A stretch of 6,768 nucleotides of DNA, taken from positions 1-6,768 of the forward strand of contig PIVQ01000396.1 in assembly GCA_003354055.1 (NCBI GenBank), read 5' to 3'. The notes beneath the pieces were generated by a model. That model had not been told where the DNA came from. It made no database searches and saw only the letters and a program-made list of their open reading frames with translations. A program made the position numbers and the translations under genes. Shown one piece after another: positions 1-4,148 of the stretch. The DNA is from Desulfobacteraceae bacterium. Its GTDB lineage: Bacteria > Desulfobacterota > Desulfobacteria > Desulfobacterales > Desulfobacteraceae. Numbering within the stretch: position 1 is the stretch's first letter; every line of letters begins with the position of its first letter.

Positions 1-1
1 A

Positions 2-25
2 AAGCGAACTCCCAAAGGAGAGTAA
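2..25 (+). CDS. possible 3' end of an upstream operon gene (partial)
   Basis: One frame is open from base 2 and ends in TAA at 23-25, giving the tail KRTPKGE, two bases before the ATG of the oxidoreductase. The ribosome binding site of the next gene would lie inside this tail. Such close packing is typical of operons, and catalytic subunits of this enzyme type are often encoded beside an iron-sulfur subunit and a membrane anchor. Only seven codons are visible, so identity cannot be judged and the reading could be chance. Confidence 0.3.
   Translation, partial: KRTPKGE
14..20 (+). promoter_or_regulatory. ribosome binding site of the molybdopterin oxidoreductase
   Basis: AAAGGAG lies seven bases before the ATG at 28. 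This fixes the start and shows that the protein begins only nine residues before its first iron-sulfur cysteine, leaving no room for a signal peptide. Confidence 0.8.
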
Positions 26-27
26 AT

Positions 28-2112
28 ATGTCAAAAAGTTCTGTGTTCAGTGTTTGCGGCATGTGCACCGTGCGCTGCCCCATCAATGTTGAGGTTGAAA
101 ACAGCCAGGTTACCTTTATCGAGGGGAACCCCCATGTTCCTGCCATGAAAGGGGCTGTCTGCCCGAGGGGTGCTGCCGGTACTGCTCTGCTGCATGACAA
201 TGAACGGCCCCAGACCCCCTTGATCCGGGAGGGTGAACGGGGAGAGGGCAAATGGCGCAAGGCTACCTGGGACGAAGCCTTTGATTATGTGGCGGACCGC
301 CTGAACCAGATAAAGGATGAATACGGGGCAAAGGCCATTGCCTTTACCGATCGCGGCGGACCTTTCAGGGATATGCACCGGGCCTTCTTAAAGGGCATCG
401 GCACCCCCAATTATAACAACCACGACTCTTCCTGTGCCCGGAATGTCCAGCATGCCGCTCTTTCTCTCACCGGAATGGGTCGTAAGGCCGTGGGCTATGA
501 TTTCAAGAACTGCAAGCACGTGGTACTCCAGTTCCGCAATATTTTTGAAGCGGTCAATGTCCAGGAGGTGAACAACCTCATGGATGCCATGGAAAAGGGC
601 TGCAAACTCTCCGTCATCGATATCCGTGCCAATGTCTCTGCTGCCAAGGCCAGCCGGTTCATGAAGATAAAACCCGGCACCGATTATGCCTTTAACCTGG
701 CCGTGATCCATGAGATCATCAACAAACGCCTCTACGACAAACGTTTTGTGGATACATATGTGGACGGTCTTAAGGAACTTGAGCAGTTTGTTACCTCCTA
801 CACCCCGGAGTGGGCTGAGGAAGAGACCGGCATTGAGGCATCAGTCCTCCGCAGTTTTGTGGAAGAACTGGCTGCCGCAGCACCGTCCGTGATCTGGCAT
901 CCCGGCTGGATGGCTGCCCGATACAGGGACTCCTTTTACGTCTGCCGCTCCATTTATATCATCAATGCCCTCATGGGCAGCTACGGCGTCAAGGGCGGAC
1001 TGCCCTTTGTCTCTAAACCCGGAGATGTTGGGGCCAAAGGCCTGAAATCCTTTATGGCGCTTTATCCCAAGCCCGAAGACAAACGGGCCGACGGTGTCGG
1101 CTGGAAGTACAAACATTTTGAAGAAGGTCCGGGCCTGGCCCATCTGCTGTACGAAGCCATTGAAAAAGAAGATCCCTATCCGGTAAAGGCCTATATTGCC
1201 TATCGCCATGATCCGCTGATGGGATATCCGGAACCGGATCGAATTCGTAAGATGTTTGATAAGCTGGACCTTATGGTTGCCGTGACCTTCAGCTGGTCTG
1301 ATACGGCCTGGCATTCGGATGTGGTTCTGCCCATGTCCACCTATCTGGAAAGGGAAAGCATCATTGCCACAAAAAATGCCCTTAAGCCACAGTTTTTTAT
1401 GCGCAGCAGAGCAGTTGAGCCCCGCTACGATACCCTGGCGGAATGGGAAATTGTTTCAGGCCTTGCAAAGAGAATGGGCCTGCCCGAACTGGTGTTTGAG
1501 ACGGCTGAAGATATGTGGAACTTCCAGCTGGAAGGCACCGGGGTCTCCATTGAGGATTTCAAGGCCAAAGGCATGGTTTCCCTGGCTGACAAACCCATAT
1601 ATAAGGACTTTCAGGACTATAAATTCAAGACCGACAGTGGAAAGATTGAAATCATCTCCAAAAAGCTGGAAGACAATAACATCCAGTCGCTTAAACCCTA
1701 TGAATCACCCGTATCTCCGAAGGAAGGCGAGTTCCGCATCACCTTCGGCAGGTGCGCCCTCCATACCCAGGGCCATACCGTAAACAATCCCCTGCTCAAC
1801 GAGCAGATGTCGGAAAATACCCTGTGGATCAATACGGAAGAAGCGGCAAAACTTAAGATCTCCGACGGTGATACCGTCACCGTCGGCCAGAACGGATATA
1901 CGGAAACCATTAAGGCCCAGGTAACAGACCATATCCATCCGGATGCCATCTTTGTCATCCATGGCTTCGGCCACCGCCTCAAGGTGGAAAGCCGGGCATT
2001 CGGCAAAGGCCTGGCAGACAATAAATTCATGTCAGGCGGCATGGATGTCTGGGATAAGGCCGGCGGTGCCATTGCCTACCAGGAGCATTTTGTGACAGTT
2101 CGTAAACAATAG
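28..2112 (+). CDS. molybdopterin oxidoreductase catalytic subunit, PhsA/PsrA (thiosulfate/polysulfide reductase) type
   Basis: This 694-residue protein belongs to the DMSO-reductase superfamily of Mo/W-bisMGD enzymes. Domains in order: an N-terminal [4Fe-4S] domain with C10, C13, C17 and C45 (CGMCTVRC, then VCPRG); the central molybdopterin-binding domains (about 60-540), including the IKPGTDYAF motif near 214-222; and the C-terminal dinucleotide-binding domain (about 570-690), with NNPLL and HGFGHR. C136, in HDSSC, sits where PhsA/PsrA enzymes carry the cysteine ligand to Mo. The sequence most resembles thiosulfate, polysulfide and tetrathionate reductase subunits, but substrate cannot be read from it. 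Unlike the exported members there is no twin-arginine signal; the start is fixed by AAAGGAG seven bases upstream. It is therefore cytoplasmic, or exported with a partner. It appears to be the last gene of an operon ending in a strong hairpin. Electron-transfer and membrane subunits, if any, lie upstream outside the window. Confidence 0.9.
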   Translation: MSKSSVFSVCGMCTVRCPINVEVENSQVTFIEGNPHVPAMKGAVCPRGAAGTALLHDNERPQTPLIREGERGEGKWRKATWDEAFDYVADRLNQIKDEYGAKAIAFTDRGGPFRDMHRAFLKGIGTPNYNNHDSSCARNVQHAALSLTGMGRKAVGYDFKNCKHVVLQFRNIFEAVNVQEVNNLMDAMEKGCKLSVIDIRANVSAAKASRFMKIKPGTDYAFNLAVIHEIINKRLYDKRFVDTYVDGLKELEQFVTSYTPEWAEEETGIEASVLRSFVEELAAAAPSVIWHPGWMAARYRDSFYVCRSIYIINALMGSYGVKGGLPFVSKPGDVGAKGLKSFMALYPKPEDKRADGVGWKYKHFEEGPGLAHLLYEAIEKEDPYPVKAYIAYRHDPLMGYPEPDRIRKMFDKLDLMVAVTFSWSDTAWHSDVVLPMSTYLERESIIATKNALKPQFFMRSRAVEPRYDTLAEWEIVSGLAKRMGLPELVFETAEDMWNFQLEGTGVSIEDFKAKGMVSLADKPIYKDFQDYKFKTDSGKIEIISKKLEDNNIQSLKPYESPVSPKEGEFRITFGRCALHTQGHTVNNPLLNEQMSENTLWINTEEAAKLKISDGDTVTVGQNGYTETIKAQVTDHIHPDAIFVIHGFGHRLKVESRAFGKGLADNKFMSGGMDVWDKAGGAIAYQEHFVTVRKQ

Positions 2113-2148
2113 ATTATCATATCAACCACCCCTCGCCTCCATAGAGGA

Positions 2149-2191
2149 CACTACCCCCTTGCGCCGCCAGTGCAAGGGGGTAGTGGCTTTT
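2149..2191 (+). terminator. strong intrinsic terminator after the oxidoreductase
   Basis: A perfect 14-bp stem (2149-2162 pairs with 2172-2185) with a nine-base loop is followed by GCTTTT. It begins 36 bases after the stop codon and ends the oxidoreductase transcript. The minus-strand side lacks a good U tract, so it is a weaker stop for the convergent small gene ending at 2233. Confidence 0.9.
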
Positions 2192-2232
2192 CATCATAAC
2201 ACAATATATGGGGGTAGAATTTTATGTTCTTT

Positions 2233-2409
2233 TTATTCGGATGAAGGCGTATCTATTGATTTTTCTCTTTCTTCAAGAATACGCTTCACAGCTTCAATAG
2301 TATTAGAATTGTATTCACCGTTACCCCGATCTTTCCATATTTGCTTTAGCTCTTGGGTCTCTTTTACCTCAAGTTTCATCTTGATTAGGTTAATACCGTA
2401 TTCGTGCAT
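2233..2409 (-). CDS. small conserved-looking hypothetical protein, 58 aa
   Basis: On the minus strand, ATG at 2409-2407 opens a 58-residue frame ending in TAA at 2235-2233. A consensus AGGAGG (2423-2418) lies eight bases before the ATG, which is the best evidence that the gene is real. The protein is charged and probably helical, with no signal peptide or membrane segment. Its core, with ETQELKQIWKDR around residues 17-28 and a following EAVKRILEERE helix (39-49), resembles the short helical repeat 'ELLEIW..NDR.EW...AFEAI..IL.ER' that I recall from many small bacterial proteins. That link is from memory and was not searched. Function is unknown. It is convergent with the oxidoreductase and divergent from the acetyltransferase, so it is probably transcribed alone. 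An in-frame ATG at residue 11 lacks a ribosome binding site. Confidence 0.72.
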   Translation of the reverse strand: MHEYGINLIKMKLEVKETQELKQIWKDRGNGEYNSNTIEAVKRILEEREKSIDTPSSE

Positions 2410-2417
2410 CCTAATTG

Positions 2418-2423
2418 CCTCCT
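2418..2423 (-). promoter_or_regulatory. ribosome binding site of the 58-aa small gene
   Basis: CCTCCT on the plus strand reads AGGAGG on the minus strand, eight bases before the ATG at 2409. It is the strongest Shine-Dalgarno match in the window and decides both the strand and the start of this short gene. Confidence 0.8.
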
Positions 2424-2434
2424 GAAGAAAAGTT

Positions 2435-2463
2435 ATTTTGACTCAAAGAATAGCCTATAACAA
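2435..2463 (-). promoter_or_regulatory. candidate sigma70-type promoter for the small gene
   Basis: Read on the minus strand, TTGTTA (2463-2458) and CAAAAT (2440-2435) are separated by 17 bases and each matches the consensus at four of six positions. Transcription would begin near 2428, leaving a leader of about 19 bases that includes the ribosome binding site. In DNA this AT-rich, such matches arise easily by chance. Confidence 0.25.
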
Positions 2464-2698
2464 TGCTGATGATTCTGTACTAATTAAATCTAATATGTGC
2501 AAAGAAATTTTTATTTTAACAATAACAAATAACAACATCAATTATTCTGAAAGGTACCAATATATAATCCGCTTTTTTAATATCAGACATGCTCAGAAGC
2601 GGTGAGGGCAAGAATTCAAGGTGTTATCCTTTCTTTTGTTCAGGACGGTCTCAATTATTAATTTTCTTTTTTTGCTTAAGAATTCAGGGCTTCCCTGA
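2464..2698. other. AT-rich intergenic region with no recognisable gene
   Basis: With its flanks this is the interval of about 410 bases between the divergent small gene and the acetyltransferase. I found no frame with both a start and a ribosome binding site on either strand, and no RNA gene. Visible structure is limited to a distant CCGCTT/AAGCGG pairing (2569-2574 with 2597-2602, 22-base loop), T runs near 2661-2673, and two copies of AAGAATTCA (2610-2618 and 2678-2686). Confidence 0.6.
2684..2698. repeat. short perfect inverted repeat abutting a -35 box
   Basis: TCAGGG-CTT-CCCTGA forms a six-base-pair stem with a three-base loop and ends one base before the TTGACA at 2699. Its position would suit an operator, or a small transcript-end hairpin for leftward transcription because a T/A-rich stretch lies at 2661-2673. 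Neither role is demonstrated. Confidence 0.35.
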
Positions 2699-2727
2699 TT
2701 GACATCTTTTCAGTATATTCATATGAC
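2699..2727 (+). promoter_or_regulatory. candidate sigma70-type promoter for the acetyltransferase
   Basis: A perfect TTGACA (2699-2704) is followed after 17 bases by TATGAC (2722-2727, four of six matches). Transcription would start near 2734, giving a leader of about 90 bases before the GNAT start at 2824. The perfect -35 box and ideal spacing make this the best promoter candidate in the window. Confidence 0.5.
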
Positions 2728-2823
2728 ATCAAAGAAATTTTACTGGTAGATTTACTTGATAATAGGGTGTTTTCTAAACTAATTAGGTAAATTTGATATG
2801 ATAATCAATGGTTCGGATGAAAC

Positions 2824-3354
2824 ATGAAATCAAACAAACTAAAACTAAGACCTTTGCGATTTGAAGATGAAGCGTCTTTCAAAAATGCGGTTGTCGCATT
2901 CAAAAACGAGATGCTACCTTTTGAATTTGCATTCGATTTTGATGAATCAGTTACCTTCAATGAATATATTAGAAAACTCGAAGGATGGTCTTTGGGCACA
3001 CTACTACCCGATGAATTTGTTCCGAATACATTCTTTGTCGGGGTTGTTGATCGACAAATTGTTGGACGGTTATCTCTTAGGCATCGTCTAAATGATATTC
3101 TTGGGAAAATTGGCGGTCACATTGGTTATGGAGTTATCCCGAATTGTAGACTACAAGGGTATGCCACAGAGATGCTTAAGCAGGCACTCCCGATTTGTTT
3201 ATCACTTGGAATAGATAAGGTATTGATCACATGTGATATTGATAATTTGGGATCACAGAAAGTAATAGAAAGTTGCGGTGGGATCTTTGAGAATGTAACA
3301 GATGATTCACAGCTAAAGGTTCAGAAACGAAGATATTGGATTAATATTCAATAG
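2824..3354 (+). CDS. GNAT family N-acetyltransferase (predicted, COG3981-like)
   Basis: This 176-residue protein is expected to transfer the acetyl group of acetyl-CoA to an amine in the cytoplasm; the substrate is unknown. The GNAT fold is visible. LKLRPLRFEDE (6-16) is the usual first strand and helix. FFVGVVDRQIVGRLSLRH (70-87) gives the central strands. Motif A follows at 99-119, with HIGYGVIP and the CoA-pyrophosphate loop R109-L-Q-G112-Y-A114. ITCDIDNLGSQKVIESCGG (135-153) is the classic motif B region. Length is normal and the frame is intact. The ATG has a weak GGA seven to nine bases upstream. It appears to be a single-gene unit with its own promoter. Its codons and flanks are visibly more AT-rich than the oxidoreductase, consistent with, though not proof of, acquisition by transfer. 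Subfamily assignment to COG3981 is from memory of the LPFEF and GHIGYGVIP patterns. Confidence 0.87.
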   Translation: MKSNKLKLRPLRFEDEASFKNAVVAFKNEMLPFEFAFDFDESVTFNEYIRKLEGWSLGTLLPDEFVPNTFFVGVVDRQIVGRLSLRHRLNDILGKIGGHIGYGVIPNCRLQGYATEMLKQALPICLSLGIDKVLITCDIDNLGSQKVIESCGGIFENVTDDSQLKVQKRRYWINIQ

Positions 3355-3428
3355 AGAAAATCCGAACACTGCCATGCACACGAAATTTTAAAAATCTAAA
3401 ATTCTCTGCCGGAATTCCTAAGATTACG

Positions 3429-3481
3429 TGCCGCGTTACTGTCGGTCAGGCCGGAACGCGGCATAGAAGGACTGTTTTTTT
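3429..3481 (+). terminator. possible terminator of the acetyltransferase gene
   Basis: TGCCGCGTT (3429-3437) pairs perfectly with AACGCGGCA (3455-3463) across a 17-base loop that holds a smaller CTG/CAG pairing. A run of seven T lies at 3475-3481. It is 75 bases after the GNAT stop codon. The 11-base gap between stem and T run is too long for a canonical intrinsic terminator, so it may instead be a remnant repeat. Confidence 0.4.
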
Positions 3482-3509
3482 AAGAACAATCAATAAGTAA
3501 AAAATGAGG

Positions 3510-3575
3510 TGCCAAACAGCGGATCTCAGGCTTTCGAATCGTCTCTGCCTTTAAAGTCTCCGCGTTCATTTGGTA
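3510..3575 (+). other. imperfect nested stem upstream of the kinase, possible folded RNA
   Basis: TGCCAAA (3510-3516) pairs with TTTGGTA (3569-3575) with one G-U pair. Inside it GCGGA (3519-3523) pairs with TCCGC (3559-3563), and inside that AGGC (3528-3531) pairs with GCCT (3547-3550). The element is GC-richer than its flanks and lies before the candidate kinase promoter. It matches no riboswitch consensus I know. It could be a small RNA, a decayed repeat or chance. The rest of the gap 3355-3735 holds no supportable gene. Confidence 0.25.
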
Positions 3576-3590
3576 TTGTAAAATCAGAAC

Positions 3591-3618
3591 TTGAAAACTT
3601 AGTGTATACTCCTATATA
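3591..3618 (+). promoter_or_regulatory. candidate promoter of the kinase gene
   Basis: TTGAAA (3591-3596, five of six matches) and TATATA (3613-3618, four of six) are separated by 16 bases, which would give a leader of about 110 bases. The inverted repeat GTATA-CTCCTA-TATAC (3604-3619) overlaps the -10 side and could be an operator. A perfect TATAAT at 3660-3665 is an alternative -10 box but has no -35 partner at normal spacing. Confidence 0.35.
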
Positions 3619-3722
3619 CTTCAGTAGGAAAAATTAACCCCATCTTTTTTTAAGTTTTTTATAATATATGCTGAAGGCATCTGTATAACCGGTCAGGTTT
3701 TACGATTTGTTGTCTGCTATTT

Positions 3723-3727
3723 AAGGA
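3723..3727 (+). promoter_or_regulatory. ribosome binding site for the N-terminal kinase frame
   Basis: AAGGA lies eight bases before ATG 3736. The downstream kinase frame has no comparable site anywhere before its GTG at 4149, so this appears to be the only initiation site for the whole kinase locus. Confidence 0.6.
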
Positions 3728-3735
3728 TCTGGGTA

Positions 3736-4059
3736 ATGAATGAAACTGATATTGAAGCCAATTTTCTCAAAAGGGGAAACCCTTTAAAACAATTATTAAG
3801 AGCTTCTCTTAATATTCTTAATGCCAGACAGACTGGAATCTTATTCGGAACCAACCATACCAAAATTAAATTTTTACCTACCGCCATGTGGGACAGGGGT
3901 ATTATCGATAATTTCGATGGCAGGGGATTAAAGGGTCTGATTCTGAAAATATTCGGTAAAAGCATTGTTACTGCTAAGAAATTGAGTCCTATTTTTTTTA
4001 CAAAGAGGGCATTGCTCAGGATAAAGAAGCCAATGAAGGGATTATCGCTTATATCCTGA
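3736..4059 (+). CDS. N-terminal part of a hybrid sensor kinase, cut off by a frameshift
   Basis: The frame encodes 107 residues, starting at an ATG with AAGGA eight bases upstream. The first 88 residues look like the beginning of a sensory domain: a helical start, ILNARQTGILFG near 27-38, then WDRGIIDNFDGRGLKGLIL near 52-70, which recalls GAF-type folds without being a clear match. After the eight T at 3992-3999 the sequence turns basic and ends at TGA. From that same point the -1 frame continues convincingly (YKEGIAQDKEANEGIIAYIL) and runs without a stop into the PAS-kinase frame. A -1 shift therefore joins both into a 918-residue protein. Read on its own, the product would be a truncated sensor domain. 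There is no membrane segment or signal peptide. Cause unresolved: mutation, assembly error, phase variation or programmed slippage. Confidence 0.7.
   Translation: MNETDIEANFLKRGNPLKQLLRASLNILNARQTGILFGTNHTKIKFLPTAMWDRGIIDNFDGRGLKGLILKIFGKSIVTAKKLSPIFFTKRALLRIKKPMKGLSLIS
3992..3999 (+). other. T8 homopolymer at the frame switch of the kinase gene
   Basis: Eight consecutive T lie exactly where the coding signal passes from the 3736 frame to the 4149 frame. In the upstream frame, 3993-3999 reads T TTT TTT, the form of a -1 slippery heptamer, and shifting there continues with TAC (Y89). No strong downstream hairpin or upstream Shine-Dalgarno-like stimulator is evident. The -1 frame is closed upstream by TAA at 3975-3977, so the switch must fall between 3978 and 4059. 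Confidence 0.7.
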
Positions 4060-4148
4060 GAACGTGTGCGGACTATTACAAAAAGGGTATTAGTGTTATT
4101 ATCTGTCCTACAATCACAGATTATATCCAAGGCGTTGACCATCGATAT

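Noticed and set aside
841..1314. Minus-strand 157-codon open frame, and similar long antisense frames within 28-2112
   Set aside because: These are shadows of a GC-richer, strongly supported coding region, with no initiation signals and no recognisable protein.
28..2112. Assignment of the oxidoreductase as QrcB, the menaquinone reductase subunit
   Set aside because: From memory, QrcB is an exported protein lacking Mo cofactor, encoded between a multihaem cytochrome and an Fe-S subunit. Here there is no signal, the cofactor motifs look complete, and the gene is last in its operon.
2159..2425. Plus-strand 88-codon open frame after the oxidoreductase
   Set aside because: Its start lies inside the terminator hairpin, it has no ribosome binding site, its protein is low-complexity Ser/Phe/Ile, and it runs antisense to the better supported 58-residue gene.
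3429..3463. Integron attC site after the acetyltransferase
   Set aside because: attC sites need AAC...GTT core orientation (RYYYAAC/GTTRRRY). The palindrome here has GTT...AAC, and no integrase is present.
3499..3509. Repeat of AAAAAATGAGG, also present just after the kinase stop near 6493
   Set aside because: The match is about 11 bases and mostly an A run. The flanks differ, so chance or a simple-sequence effect is enough.
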